From Clostridium sp. C105KSO13 (GTDB taxonomy: Bacteria; Bacillota; Clostridia; Lachnospirales; Lachnospiraceae), in contig NZ_FBWL01000160.1 of the NCBI RefSeq assembly GCF_001517425.1, forward strand, positions 35,012 to 99,011: 64,000 bases of DNA, written 5' to 3'. The notes beneath the pieces were generated by a model. It saw only the letters and a program-made list of their open reading frames with translations, was not told the DNA's origin and ran no database searches. Position 1 is the first letter of the stretch. Each line of letters opens with the position of its first letter. Position numbers and translations under genes: made by a program. Shown piece after piece: positions 35,351 to 45,032 of this stretch.

Positions 35351-35380
35351 ATTATAATAGTTCTTCTGTTTCCAGTCCAA
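35351..35380 (-). promoter_or_regulatory. Putative promoter of the yedE-tusA transcript
   Basis: On the minus strand TTGGAC (35380-35375), an 18-bp spacer and TATAAT (35356-35351). The leader is about 110 nt and contains a run of eight or more G residues. Confidence 0.55.
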
Positions 35381-35416
35381 TAGTACGTTGCAATAAAAGA
35401 AAGTGACCTATAGAAA

Positions 35417-36019
35417 TTATCTATCTGTCACTCCCACTGCCATCTGATGCTGTGCTCTGTGCCTGTCCTCCACAAGTTCTTTTGAATATCTAATGACCCC
35501 ATTGTTCTCATGTGGATCATTGAAATAGTATCCTTCCTCATCATATCCCACAAGCAGCATACAGTGTTCATTGGAAATCCACGTAAAAACCTCTCCGCTG
35601 TCTGACAGTACCCATTTAGGTCCTACAATCGGCTCCCGCATATTGATGCATGCCCAGAATACAACCGGCATTCCCTTATCAATATATTTTGTCAAAAGCT
35701 GCTCTTCAGGTGTATTTGTCTCATCCACAAATTTATAATGTTCCCCCGCTGCCCTCTCCAGTGCTTTTTGTATCACCAGGGCATAGCATCCGAAGGAGTC
35801 TTCCTCATAGGGGCTGCCGCAGAAATACTCGTTGGGGTCCGGGCCGAAGAGCCGGCCGTCACGTGTTTCCATTTCCCGGCACTCCAGGTAGTTCGTAATA
35901 AATTCATCTACAGTCAGCTCATAGCCTAAATATTTGAGCAGCATTACAGCTGACACACTCTCACAGCCTGTAGGGTACTTCACGCTTTGGTCAATGTAGG
36001 GTACATCTATTTTAATCAT
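35417..36019 (-). CDS. C39-like cysteine peptidase domain protein
   Basis: 200 residues of the Peptidase_C39_2 type. The catalytic Cys is in KYPTGCESVSAVMLL, the His in EHCMLLVGYD and the Asp or Asn in YYFNDPHE. There is no signal peptide and no transporter fusion, so it is not a bacteriocin processing ABC protein. It overlaps the end of the nhaC-like gene by 8 bases and is probably co-expressed. The substrate is unknown. Confidence 0.82.
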   Translation of the reverse strand: MIKIDVPYIDQSVKYPTGCESVSAVMLLKYLGYELTVDEFITNYLECREMETRDGRLFGPDPNEYFCGSPYEEDSFGCYALVIQKALERAAGEHYKFVDETNTPEEQLLTKYIDKGMPVVFWACINMREPIVGPKWVLSDSGEVFTWISNEHCMLLVGYDEEGYYFNDPHENNGVIRYSKELVEDRHRAQHQMAVGVTDR

Positions 36020-37541
36020 CCGATTCCACCTTCTTTGTTTTTCCTTCTCCGTATTTTCTCATAAACGTTAGAACAACTAGCAGAATCGCCAGACTCAGCC
36101 CCAGCGCAATCCACCATATCTGTACCAATCCTGCTATAATATATCCCAAAATACATATGAAGGCAACTATAGCCGCATACTGCATCTGTGTTGTCACATG
36201 GTTGATATGATTACTCTGTGCTCCCGCTGAAGACATAACCGTGGTATCGGAAATCGGTGAAATGTGGTCGCCGCACACAGCCCCTGCCAGTACGGCAGCT
36301 ACTGATATAATCATCATTTCCAGATTGTTCCCGCCCGGAAACATTGCTGTGGCAATCGGCACCAGAATAGCAAATGTTCCCCAGCTTGTTCCTGTAGAAA
36401 AAGAGAGAAATACTGCAATCACATACATAATTGCCGGAATAATCACACTTGCAGAAGTATCACTTTTCACCAGGTTTCCTACAAAGTCACCAATTTGCAG
36501 TGCATCTCCCATTCCCTTTAAAGTCCAGGCAAATACCAAAATCGTCACCGCCGGAATCATCATTTTAAATCCATCCACGAGACTGTCCATATAAGATTTG
36601 AAAGTAATAATCCTTCGGGGTACATATAAGACCAACATAAAAAATACCGTAAGCAGTGTAGCAAATATCAGGCTTGTTTCCGCATCGCAATTTGCAAATG
36701 CAGTAATAATATCTGTCGCCCCACCGAGAAATCCTGTATAGATCATGGCACCGATTGCAGAGAAAATCAGTACCAGAACCGGTAGAATCAAATCTGTAAC
36801 CCGTCCTCTGGATGAAATTTCTTCCTTTTTGACCTGTTCAAACTCTTCTGCCCCGGAAGTAAATAAGTCCCCCTTTGCCGCATTTTCTTCATGTTTCTTC
36901 ATAAGACCAAAATCAAAGCCCGTGATGCTGATATAAAGTACCATAACTATCGTCAGGATTGCATACAAATTGTAAGGTATCATTCTCAGAAACAGTTGAA
37001 ATCCGCTTATTCCGGCATCTGCCGGAACATAGGAATTGACGGCTGCCGCCCAGCTTGATACAGGTGCGATAATGCAGACAGGTGCCGCTGTGGCATCAAT
37101 AATGTAAGCTAACTTTGCGCGGGATACCTTAAAGCGGTCTGTCACCGGACGCATTACGGAGCCTACTGTTAGGCAGTTAAAATAGTCATCTACAAAAATC
37201 AAGATTCCCAGACCTGTTGTTGCCAGGAGTGCACTTCTTTTAGATTTAATCTTTTTCCCGGCCCAATCCCCGTATGCCGCAGAGCCTCCTGATTTTGACA
37301 ACAGTACAATAATCATTCCCAGCAGAACATCAAATATCAAGATGTTCAAATTTATGCTGTTTTTCATAATATCAAAAAACGCTACAAATGAATCCCAGGG
37401 GCGAAAGCCTGCATACAGCAGCGCCCCGGCTGCAACTCCAATGAAAAGTGAACTGTATACCTCTTTTGTTACAAGAGCCAGAATAATGGCCAAAAGCGGC
37501 GGCACAAGAGCCCACCATGTTCCGATAAACATTGTCTCCAT
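36012..37541 (-). CDS. NhaC-family Na+/H+ antiporter-like transporter
   Basis: About 509 residues and 11-13 hydrophobic helices. Family stretches are LGILIFVDDYFNCLTVG, SRAKLAYIIDATAAPVCI, FSTGTSWGTFAILVPIA and GAVCGDHISPISDTT. Members exchange sodium for protons or for organic anions and amino acids. The start is at 37541, after GAGAGG; the frame continues to 37574. Confidence 0.9.
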   Translation of the reverse strand: METMFIGTWWALVPPLLAIILALVTKEVYSSLFIGVAAGALLYAGFRPWDSFVAFFDIMKNSINLNILIFDVLLGMIIVLLSKSGGSAAYGDWAGKKIKSKRSALLATTGLGILIFVDDYFNCLTVGSVMRPVTDRFKVSRAKLAYIIDATAAPVCIIAPVSSWAAAVNSYVPADAGISGFQLFLRMIPYNLYAILTIVMVLYISITGFDFGLMKKHEENAAKGDLFTSGAEEFEQVKKEEISSRGRVTDLILPVLVLIFSAIGAMIYTGFLGGATDIITAFANCDAETSLIFATLLTVFFMLVLYVPRRIITFKSYMDSLVDGFKMMIPAVTILVFAWTLKGMGDALQIGDFVGNLVKSDTSASVIIPAIMYVIAVFLSFSTGTSWGTFAILVPIATAMFPGGNNLEMMIISVAAVLAGAVCGDHISPISDTTVMSSAGAQSNHINHVTTQMQYAAIVAFICILGYIIAGLVQIWWIALGLSLAILLVVLTFMRKYGEGKTKKVESDD

Positions 37542-37601
37542 AAAATTTCCTCTCGTCTTCTGTATACTATTCATTTATAATAATGTATTTTGCAGTGATA
37601 T

Positions 37602-37691
37602 ACAAGGGGGTCAGACCCTTTTGCTGGCCGAATTCTTAATTGTTTCAAACAATTAAGAATTCGGCGGTCAAAAGGGTCTGACCCCTTTTTT
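37602..37691. repeat. Palindromic intergenic repeat, full copy (between divergent nhaC-like gene and amino acid importer)
   Basis: Outer arms AAGGGGGTCAGACCCTTTTG and CAAAAGGGTCTGACCCC, inner CCGAATTC and GAATTCGG, centre TTAATTGTTTCAAACAATTAA. It ends 12 bp before the -35 box of the importer promoter. Confidence 0.9.
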
Positions 37692-37703
37692 CACAAAAAA
37701 GTA

Positions 37704-37732
37704 TTGACAAATGGAATCATCCTGAATATACT
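37704..37732 (+). promoter_or_regulatory. Promoter of the amino acid ABC importer operon
   Basis: TTGACA (37704-37709), a 17-bp spacer and TATACT (37727-37732). The roughly 115-nt leader before the first gene shows no structure I can name. Confidence 0.75.
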
Positions 37733-37851
37733 ATCCTTATAAAACATATATGACTAGTATGCTTCGCTCTTTATTGCACAGACTCCCGACGTTTTATTTT
37801 TATCAAGCGCTACACAACAGGGTGCAGAATAACTAGAAGGAGACACAAAAC

Positions 37852-38532
37852 ATGGATATGGAGTTTATTCGTAATTACTTTCCACTATATGTGGAAGCTG
37901 CAAAGATGACAATAACGATTGCACTAATCGGAATTATTTTGTCGCTGCTTATAGGGCTCCTCTGCAGTATGATTAAAAAATTGGAAATACCGATTCTTAA
38001 AACAATTGTAAATATCTATATCGAGCTTTCCAGGAATACGCCGCTTTTGATTCAGCTTTTCTTTTTATATTTCGGGCTGCCGAAGCTGGGGATTGTACTT
38101 AGTTCCGAGACCTGTGCTATAGTCGGCCTGACATTTTTAGGAGGCAGTTATATGGCGGAGGCTTTCCGCACCGGAATCGACAGTGTGTCAGACATTCAGC
38201 TGGAATCAGGACTCAGCCTTGGGTTCACCCGGTGGCAGACATTTTTACATATTGTGCTGCCCCAGGCGATTGCCACTTCCATTCCTGTGTTGTGTGCAAA
38301 TGTTATATTTCTGATTAAAGAAACATCTGTGTTCAGTGCCGTGGCGCTGGCGGACTTGATGTTCGTAGCGAAGGATTTGATAGGAATTTATTACAAAACA
38401 GACGAGGCGCTTCTGATGCTGGTATTATCCTATCTTGTTCTGTTGCTTCCGGTATCATTGATCTGTACATGGATAGAAAGGAGGGTCCGCTATGCAGGAT
38501 TCGGGAATACTGGTACTGTTTCAGGGAACTAA
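37852..38532 (+). CDS. Polar amino acid ABC transporter permease 1
   Basis: 226 residues, about five helices, His/Glu/Gln/Arg-opine permease type. The EAA-like loop is LSLGFTRWQTFLHIVLPQAI and the N-terminal RNTPLLIQLFFLYFGLP is typical. AGAAGGAGA precedes the ATG. It pairs with the next gene to form the channel; the order permease-permease-ATPase-binding protein is complete. Confidence 0.93.
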   Translation: MDMEFIRNYFPLYVEAAKMTITIALIGIILSLLIGLLCSMIKKLEIPILKTIVNIYIELSRNTPLLIQLFFLYFGLPKLGIVLSSETCAIVGLTFLGGSYMAEAFRTGIDSVSDIQLESGLSLGFTRWQTFLHIVLPQAIATSIPVLCANVIFLIKETSVFSAVALADLMFVAKDLIGIYYKTDEALLMLVLSYLVLLLPVSLICTWIERRVRYAGFGNTGTVSGN

Positions 38533-39169
38533 CTTTCTACGGCTGTGGGAAGGCTTATGGGTTTCACTGAGAATTGCTGTTATATCCATGGGGCTGTCTC
38601 TGGCGCTTGGAATTCTTATGGGAATGATTATGACAAGCAAAAATAAAATCGTCCGGTTCTTATGCCGTGTATACTTGGAAATTGTGCGGATCATGCCGCA
38701 GCTGGTGCTTTTGTTTCTTGTCTATTTCGGGGCCGCCAAACATCTAGGTATAAATCTCTCGGGAGATGTTGCGGCAATCATCGTGTTTACTTTCTGGGGC
38801 ACAGCAGAGCTGGGGGATTTAGTGCGCAGTGCCCTGATATCGATTCCTGCTCATCAATATGAAAGCGGGTATGGGCTTGGACTGACAAAGCTACAGGTAA
38901 ATCTTTATATTATCATTCCTCAGACCGTGCGCCGTCTGCTCCCCTCCCTGATTAACCTGCTGACCAGAATGATCAAGACAACATCACTGGTGGTTTTAAT
39001 CGGTGTTATAGAAGTAGTAAAGGTAGGAAAGCAGATTATAGATGCATCCAGATATACAACTCCAGGTGCGGCTTTGTGGGTATACGGTGCCATCTTTATC
39101 ATGTATTTTCTGATATGTTATCCATTTTCCAGGATGTCAGCCGTTTTAGAAAAAAAGATAAAGGATTGA
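38492..39169 (+). CDS. Polar amino acid ABC transporter permease 2
   Basis: 225 residues with the same fold as the preceding permease. RIMPQLVLLFLVYFG and YGLGLTKLQVNLYIIIPQTVR carry the family motifs. Its start overlaps the first permease by 41 bases. Confidence 0.92.
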   Translation: MQDSGILVLFQGTNFLRLWEGLWVSLRIAVISMGLSLALGILMGMIMTSKNKIVRFLCRVYLEIVRIMPQLVLLFLVYFGAAKHLGINLSGDVAAIIVFTFWGTAELGDLVRSALISIPAHQYESGYGLGLTKLQVNLYIIIPQTVRRLLPSLINLLTRMIKTTSLVVLIGVIEVVKVGKQIIDASRYTTPGAALWVYGAIFIMYFLICYPFSRMSAVLEKKIKD

Positions 39170-39173
39170 GAAT

Positions 39174-39935
39174 ATGAAAAACGAAGAAGAAATCTTAAAA
39201 GTAGAACATTTAGTAAAATCTTATGATAAGCATCAGCCCGTCTTGAGGGATTTTTCATTTGCCCTTAATAAAGGGGAAGTGGTTGTAATCGTCGGTCCCT
39301 CCGGCTGTGGGAAAAGTACGTTCCTGCGATGTATAAATATGCTGGAACCTATCGATGCAGGCAAGATCTTGTTCAAAAGCCGGCCCATCAGCAGGGAAAA
39401 GAAAAATGCCCATGAAATCAGGCAGAAAATCGGCATGGTTTTCCAAAGTTACGACTTGTTCCCCCACAAGACCATCATGGGAAATATACTTCTGGCCCCG
39501 CTTAAAGTGCAGAAAAGGGATAAAAAGGATGCCGCACAGGAAGCAGAACAGCTCCTGGACCGTGTCGGGCTTCTGGACAAGAAAGATGCATATCCAAGAC
39601 AATTATCCGGCGGACAGAAGCAGCGTGTAGCAATTGTAAGAGCATTAATGATGCATCCCGAAATACTTTTGCTGGATGAAATCACTGCTGCCCTGGACCC
39701 GGAGATGGTAAGAGAAGTTCTCCAGGTAGTTCTGGAACTGGCAAAGGACGGCATGACAATGCTTATTGTAACCCATGAAATGGAATTTGCACGGGCTGTT
39801 GCAGACAGAGTGCTTTTTCTGGATCAGGGAGAAATCATAGAAGAAGGAAAGCCGACAGACTTCTTTGACAAACCCAGGACAGAACGTGCAAAACAATTCC
39901 TAAACACCTTCCATTATGAAGCTATAGATGCATAA
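39174..39935 (+). CDS. Polar amino acid ABC transporter ATP-binding protein
   Basis: 253 residues of the GlnQ/HisP type. Walker A GPSGCGKS, signature LSGGQKQR, Walker B ILLLDEITAALDPEM and switch His in IVTHEMEFA. The residue after the Walker B Glu is Ile instead of the usual Pro (DEPTSALDP); the catalytic Glu is kept. Confidence 0.93.
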   Translation: MKNEEEILKVEHLVKSYDKHQPVLRDFSFALNKGEVVVIVGPSGCGKSTFLRCINMLEPIDAGKILFKSRPISREKKNAHEIRQKIGMVFQSYDLFPHKTIMGNILLAPLKVQKRDKKDAAQEAEQLLDRVGLLDKKDAYPRQLSGGQKQRVAIVRALMMHPEILLLDEITAALDPEMVREVLQVVLELAKDGMTMLIVTHEMEFARAVADRVLFLDQGEIIEEGKPTDFFDKPRTERAKQFLNTFHYEAIDA

Positions 39936-39970
39936 AACAAATCATTTTTAAATTTAAGAGGAGAATCATT

Positions 39971-40888
39971 ATGAAGAAATCAATACTAGGCACATTACTG
40001 GCAGTTACCCTTACAGTAGGACTTCTTGTAGGATGCGGCAGCAACGGAAATGACATGGCAGGTTCAAGTTCCGAAACAACAGGAACCTCAGCCGGCGAAA
40101 CTTCTGACTATGGAGCCACAGCCAAGGCCCGCTCCCTGGATGAGATTAAAAAAGACGGAACTATAAAAATAGGGGTATTCAGTGATAAGAACCCCTTTGG
40201 ATATGTGGACGAAAACGGGGATATTCAGGGTTACGATGTCTTATTTGCTAAAAGGATTGCTAAAGATCTGCTTGGAAGCGAGGATGCCGTAGAATTTGTT
40301 TATCTGGATGCTGCCAGCCGTGTGGAATATCTAAAATCTGCAAAGGTAGATATCACAATGGCCAACTTCACCGTAACAGATGAGAGAAAAGAACAGGTTG
40401 ACTTTGCACTGCCCTATATGAAAGTTGCTTTAGGCGTCGTATCACCAGAGAACTCTCTGATAACAGATGTAGATCAGCTGAAAGGCAAAACATTGATCGT
40501 AGTAAAAGGAACTACAGCCGAAACTTATTTTTCCGAAACTTACCCGGACATCAAGCTTCTGAAATTTGATGAGTATCAGGAAGCTTATGATGCATTGCTG
40601 GATGGCAGAGGCGACGCATTTTCCACAGACAACACGGAAGTACTTGCCTGGGCACTGCAGAATAAAGGTTTTAAGGTTGGTATAGAATCCATCGGAAACA
40701 TAGATACTATTGCAGCAGCAGTTCAAAAAGGAAATACTGAATTGCTGGACTGGATTAATGATGAGATTAAATCACTTGCAGACGAACAATTCTTCCACAA
40801 GGACTTTGAAGAAACGCTGGAGCCTGTATATGGGGACAGCATTGCTCCTGATGAGATTGTAGTGGAAGGCGGAGTTGTCCAAGAATAA
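39971..40888 (+). CDS. Amino acid ABC transporter substrate-binding lipoprotein
   Basis: 305 residues. Signal peptide with lipobox LLVGC (Cys 22), a Ser/Thr-rich linker, then an SBP_bac_3 domain (IKIGVFSDKNPFGYVDENGDIQGYDV; ANFTVTDERKEQVDFALPY; LKGKTLIVVKGTTAETYF). The amino acid bound cannot be decided from sequence; the family includes glutamine, cystine and aspartate/glutamate binders. Confidence 0.93.
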   Translation: MKKSILGTLLAVTLTVGLLVGCGSNGNDMAGSSSETTGTSAGETSDYGATAKARSLDEIKKDGTIKIGVFSDKNPFGYVDENGDIQGYDVLFAKRIAKDLLGSEDAVEFVYLDAASRVEYLKSAKVDITMANFTVTDERKEQVDFALPYMKVALGVVSPENSLITDVDQLKGKTLIVVKGTTAETYFSETYPDIKLLKFDEYQEAYDALLDGRGDAFSTDNTEVLAWALQNKGFKVGIESIGNIDTIAAAVQKGNTELLDWINDEIKSLADEQFFHKDFEETLEPVYGDSIAPDEIVVEGGVVQE

Positions 40889-40905
40889 AGGGTGTCTGAC
40901 CCTTT
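40887..40905 (+). repeat. Half-element of the palindromic repeat family at the end of the importer operon
   Basis: AAAGGGTgtctgACCCTTT starts within the stop codon of the binding-protein gene. It matches a single arm of the full repeat. Confidence 0.55.
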
Positions 40906-40926
40906 ATGAAAATTGATTTATTTTAC

Positions 40927-40967
40927 AAAGGACAGAACCCTGATAGTTCTGTCCTTTCTTGATTTTT
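40927..40967. terminator. Rho-independent terminator of the importer operon
   Basis: AAAGGACAGAAC (40927-40938) pairs perfectly with GTTCTGTCCTTT (40946-40957), followed by CTTGATTTTT. It may also terminate cotJC from the other side. Confidence 0.8.
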
Positions 40968-40994
40968 AGTACATATTAGAATGCCTTTTAAGCT

Positions 40995-41615
40995 TTACAT
41001 CGTTTTTCTGAACCCGGAAGGCATATCAAATTCCGGATTGTAGTAATAGAAGTTCTTAGAATCCAGTGTACTCTTTATTTTTTCCAGGGCTTCTCCAAAT
41101 CTCTGGAAGTGAACAATCTCTCTTGTTCTAAGGAATTTCAAAGGTTCTCTGACTTCCGGATCTGGTATCATCCTCAGCAGATTATCATACACTGTTCTTG
41201 CCTTCTGCTCTGCCGCCAGGTCTTCCATTAAATCTGTAATAGCATCTCCCTTTGACTGGAATTCCATTGCGGAAAATGGCAGTCCGGCTGCCGCCTGGGG
41301 CCACAATGCTTTAGTATGATCCACATAGTAAGCATCAAATCCTGCTGTTTTTGCTTCCTCAATTGTCAGATCTCTGGTCAGCTGGTATACCATGGCACAA
41401 ATCATTTCCATGTGTGCCAATTCTTCCGTACCTATATCCGTCAATAGCCCTCCAACCTCTTTTACTGGCATGGTATACCGTTGGGACAGGTATCTCATGG
41501 AAGCGCTGAGCTCTCCGTCCGGGCCTCCATACTGGCTGATAATCAGCTGAGCCGTCTTTGGGCAGGTTTTTGTGATTTTTACCGGGAATTGAAGTCTTTT
41601 TTCATAATTCCACAT
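40995..41615 (-). CDS. cotJC: Spore coat protein CotJC (manganese catalase-like)
   Basis: About 206 residues. Dimanganese carboxylate and His ligands lie in DIGTEELAHMEMICAMV and DLAAEQKARTVYDNL with REIVHFQRFGEAL, typical of the Mn-catalase ferritin-like fold. CotJC is deposited in the spore coat under mother-cell control. The start at 41615 overlaps the stop of the preceding gene (TAATG); the longer frame to 41684 runs within that gene. Confidence 0.92.
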   Translation of the reverse strand: MWNYEKRLQFPVKITKTCPKTAQLIISQYGGPDGELSASMRYLSQRYTMPVKEVGGLLTDIGTEELAHMEMICAMVYQLTRDLTIEEAKTAGFDAYYVDHTKALWPQAAAGLPFSAMEFQSKGDAITDLMEDLAAEQKARTVYDNLLRMIPDPEVREPLKFLRTREIVHFQRFGEALEKIKSTLDSKNFYYYNPEFDMPSGFRKTM

Positions 41616-42076
41616 TAGATGCACGCTCCTTCCCACGGAGCCGGTCCGTTTGCCCATAAGTTTTCTTCCCCGGCTTTGCTGCACTTGGCAATACAGTCAC
41701 AGGTAAGGGGGTAATATTTCTCAGCAAACTCGTCCAATAAAGTTACTCTTTCTTTTCCTTTATCTGACAATACCTTTAATGCCTCTTTATCATCGCCATG
41801 GGTATCTAGATATAATGTCAAATCATTTACAAAGAAAGAAACCTGATTGATTTTATTCATCAACTGTTCCCTCTCCATCTGTTTGGGATCCAATGACGTA
41901 GACGCCTTCCCCATAGTAACCGGACTGTCCACCAGAGTATCCGTAACATAAAAAGGCTTATTCAAATCGGGAAATACGGTTCCATTTGTCAAAGCCGTAT
42001 CTTCTTCATACAACTGTCCCCATTGCTGACAAGGGACAGTTGCGATTGCCAATGCTTCATTTGCCTCCATATTCAT
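41615..42076 (-). CDS. Fused CotJA-CotJB spore coat protein
   Basis: 153 residues that join two proteins normally encoded separately. Residues about 10-45 match CotJA (VPCQQWGQLY, then GTVFPDLNKPF). Residues about 70-150 match CotJB (LMNKINQVSFFVNDLTLYLDTHG, then ending WANGPAPWEGAC). AAAGGTGGAG precedes the start; the second ATG, two codons on, is also usable. It is transcribed with cotJC. The fusion has a low-complexity linker (TDTLVDSPVTMGKAST) between the two parts. Confidence 0.85.
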   Translation of the reverse strand: MNMEANEALAIATVPCQQWGQLYEEDTALTNGTVFPDLNKPFYVTDTLVDSPVTMGKASTSLDPKQMEREQLMNKINQVSFFVNDLTLYLDTHGDDKEALKVLSDKGKERVTLLDEFAEKYYPLTCDCIAKCSKAGEENLWANGPAPWEGACI

Positions 42077-42259
42077 TCTCCACCTTTCTAAATAATTGTC
42101 AAAACTTTAACTGAGCGAGCCGGCAAGCTCAATTCCACGCCGCTTCATCACATTCAAGCTAAACGCCGAATAATTTTTAAACATTTTGACAATAATAGTA
42201 TTTGTATAAATGAAAAAATTACTTAGGTAAATATTTTACAAAAATTGCAAAAAGGAATC

Positions 42260-42346
42260 CAAAAGGGTCAGTCCCTTTTGAACGCCGAATTCTCAATTGT
42301 TTGAAACAATTAAGAAAATGGAGCGCAAAAGGGACTGACCCCTTTT
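42260..42346. repeat. Palindromic intergenic repeat, full copy (upstream of cotJAB, after the ABC permease)
   Basis: Outer arms AAAAGGGTCAGTCCCTTTTG and CAAAAGGGACTGACCCCTTTT, centre CAATTGTTTGAAACAATTAAG. Its right end touches the stop codon of the FtsX permease gene. Confidence 0.88.
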
Positions 42347-45032
42347 ATGTTTCCGTGTCTCTCAGCCGCTCTACGATTGTGTGTTTGGCAGCCGAATGGT
42401 ATGTCAGCAGTGGAATTACAAGTCCAAGTATGGCAAATACAGGTACTATCAGCAAAATTGGAAGCTCTGTCTGGCGGAAGGTGAAGAACCAGAACATATT
42501 TGTGAGCATACTGCCGATTAGTGGGCTTAATATCAGGCTGAAAATCAGTGATACAAGAATTGCTGCCAATGTATATATAAGGCCTTCTATCATCAGCATC
42601 TGCTTCAGCTGACGACCGGTCATTCCGATGGACTGCAATACTGCAAATTCCCGCTTTCTTGTAATAATCCCGGTCAAAATTGCATTAAAGAAATTCAGAA
42701 TTCCCACAAGAGCTACAATCCCGCTCAGTACGCCTCCCATAATTGAGAACATATTCTGGAATCCGTCAAACTCCTTCACATAGCTCATTTTTGATTCATA
42801 ATCATATGAAGTTTGTACTTTATTTGTATAATGCTCCAGGAATTTTGACATTCCGGCTGTAGATGTTTGACTGTCCATATTGAATAAATAAGTCATAACA
42901 TCACTGGTGCCGCTGTCCCGCCGAAATGCATCTGCACCCATCACATACTCCTGTCTCCCATAGTAGCGGTAACTTTCTGTATTTGGAACGGTCACGGTAG
43001 CAGCCACTCTATATTCTTCTTCATGATATTTTGCCGCCCGTATATTATAGTTTCCGGAATAATTGTCTGTTTCTTTCTCCGATAAAATCTTTCCAGTATC
43101 CGTATCATAGTATTCATACTCATCCACATATCGGATTTTGACTATGTCACCTGTTTTTGCCCAGTGCGAATCCTTTTCCACCTTGCCATAGTCATCCGCC
43201 ATATATACCGCTGCGATGGAATGGCTGTCCGAATCGCTGAGACTGGAAAGATCTCCGTCAATCACTCCAAGGCAGCCAAGTGGCAGGGATTCCATTCCAT
43301 AAAACTGCGCTCCTTCATAAATTCTGCCGTCCTCTGATTTGTCGGCCCACTGCACTCTTTTGTCCACTGTCTTCTTATTTTCTCCCCATCTCCGATAGAT
43401 CTTCCGATATTCTGTTTCCGTCATCAGCTGCTCAACAGAGGAAGTCTGACCATAAATACGGCCGGATTCTTTCATACCTTTTCGACTGTTGATATCCAAA
43501 ATCACATCCTCCGTGATGGCCTGGCCTGAATCTCTAAATCCGGCATTGGTCGTATTAAAATAATCGGCACTTCCTACAACAAAATCTGTAACTACTTTAC
43601 TCTGGAGATATTTGTCCATATCAAATCCATTGGTGAACATAACTGCAATATTCAGCAGCACGACTGCCAGAGACAGAGAAACTATGACCAGCACAGTCTT
43701 TTTTCGATTTCTTCCAAGATTTGCCCAGGCCATGGAAAACAGAGAGGGTTTTTCCCGGCCTTTTTTTCGAACCTTTCTCCTCTTTTCTCTGCCGCCTTCT
43801 GCATAGCGGACTGCTTCAATGGGAGATACCCGGGCCGCAATTTTTCCTGGCCGTCTGCAGGATAAGAGTACCGTAATCACCGCAAATATAATTGCTCCTA
43901 AAAATATAAGCGGATTATAGCTGACAAGTGCTACCTTATATGAGAGCTGCTCCATAATGACCGGGGTAAGCTTTGTCCCTATCAGAAATCCCAGTAATAG
44001 ACCAACCGGAATCCCCAACCCGGCTAAGGCCAACGCCTGGAAACGGATCATCCGGCTGATCTGCCTCCCAGTCGTCCCAATGGTTTTCAAAAGGCCATAA
44101 AACTGAATATCATTGGCAACCGATATTTGAAATACATTATAGATAATCAGATACCCAGTAAAAATAATCAACACTAGCAGAGCCACAATTGCAAAAACAG
44201 TTACTGGATCTGCCTTTTGGGAAAACTGCGCTCCTGTGTATCCCCAGTTTACACCAATGTCAATGAAATTATCCTTGCTTCCATCATCACACTGATACCC
44301 ATTATCTTTGAGTACCTGTCTCATATTTTCTTCGATATGCCTTGCATTCTTAAAGAACACATCCAGCGTCCATTTTCCGGTCTGATTGCTTTTATCCTGG
44401 GGCTGATAATTAGAAAGCTCTTTTTTGGCGCAGCTCAAGGGAACTAACACATGGCTCGCAGTTGCAGCCTCATCGTATTCCCACCACCCAGAAAGTTCGA
44501 AAGCCTTGGTAACAGGTGTCTCTTCTCCTGTTCCGCTTCCCAGATTGTATGTCATTGTAAATTTGGTACCGACCTCAGGTTTTACACCAAGCAGTTCAAG
44601 CACTCTTGTATCGGTTGCCGCCTGATTTGTTCCCTCTTTTGGCAGCTTTCCTTCCTTCGGTTCGCAGAAATAATGAGGGACTTCCCCCGGTTCTATATAG
44701 CTTACCTCCACATGGGCTTTCTGGAAAGGCTCCCCTTCTGTCATACCAAGAAACAATCGTCCCCCGGATTCCTTAATGAGAGGATCCTGCCTCAGCTTTT
44801 CCATCTGTTCCTCGCTTATATCCTTAAAGCTGCCATGTCCGTCCCCGCCGACCATTCGGAAATTTTCCTGCTGAAAAGAGTAATTGATGGAAGCCGCAAT
44901 AGTAAATAATGCAGTAAACATAATCGTAGTCAGCACAATTGCCAGAATTGCAATCAGATTTCTTGTCTTCGATGCCTTCAGACTGCGTGCCGACAGATTT
45001 CGGATACATTTGCGGTTAGAAACCTTTATCAT
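42345..45032 (-). CDS. FtsX-like ABC transporter permease of peptide-exporter module 2
   Basis: 895 residues. An N-terminal helix follows RSLKASKTRNLIAILAI, then a MacB-like extracytoplasmic domain, a three-helix FtsX block (about 275-400), a second external domain and a C-terminal FtsX block (REFAVLQSIGMTGRQLKQML). Two FtsX blocks in one chain match the large permeases of antimicrobial peptide sensing and detoxification modules. It overlaps its ATPase gene by 4 bases. Confidence 0.88.
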   Translation of the reverse strand: MIKVSNRKCIRNLSARSLKASKTRNLIAILAIVLTTIMFTALFTIAASINYSFQQENFRMVGGDGHGSFKDISEEQMEKLRQDPLIKESGGRLFLGMTEGEPFQKAHVEVSYIEPGEVPHYFCEPKEGKLPKEGTNQAATDTRVLELLGVKPEVGTKFTMTYNLGSGTGEETPVTKAFELSGWWEYDEAATASHVLVPLSCAKKELSNYQPQDKSNQTGKWTLDVFFKNARHIEENMRQVLKDNGYQCDDGSKDNFIDIGVNWGYTGAQFSQKADPVTVFAIVALLVLIIFTGYLIIYNVFQISVANDIQFYGLLKTIGTTGRQISRMIRFQALALAGLGIPVGLLLGFLIGTKLTPVIMEQLSYKVALVSYNPLIFLGAIIFAVITVLLSCRRPGKIAARVSPIEAVRYAEGGREKRRKVRKKGREKPSLFSMAWANLGRNRKKTVLVIVSLSLAVVLLNIAVMFTNGFDMDKYLQSKVVTDFVVGSADYFNTTNAGFRDSGQAITEDVILDINSRKGMKESGRIYGQTSSVEQLMTETEYRKIYRRWGENKKTVDKRVQWADKSEDGRIYEGAQFYGMESLPLGCLGVIDGDLSSLSDSDSHSIAAVYMADDYGKVEKDSHWAKTGDIVKIRYVDEYEYYDTDTGKILSEKETDNYSGNYNIRAAKYHEEEYRVAATVTVPNTESYRYYGRQEYVMGADAFRRDSGTSDVMTYLFNMDSQTSTAGMSKFLEHYTNKVQTSYDYESKMSYVKEFDGFQNMFSIMGGVLSGIVALVGILNFFNAILTGIITRKREFAVLQSIGMTGRQLKQMLMIEGLIYTLAAILVSLIFSLILSPLIGSMLTNMFWFFTFRQTELPILLIVPVFAILGLVIPLLTYHSAAKHTIVERLRDTET

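Noticed and set aside
37733..37851. Riboswitch or T-box in the leader of the amino acid importer
   Set aside because: The leader is only about 115 nt. No T-box sequence, specifier hairpin or known riboswitch core could be found, and no terminator stem precedes the gene.
42301..42612. Plus-strand open frame of 103 codons over the end of the module 2 permease
   Set aside because: It begins in repeat DNA and then runs antisense to the FtsX permease. It has no ribosome site and no protein-like pattern.
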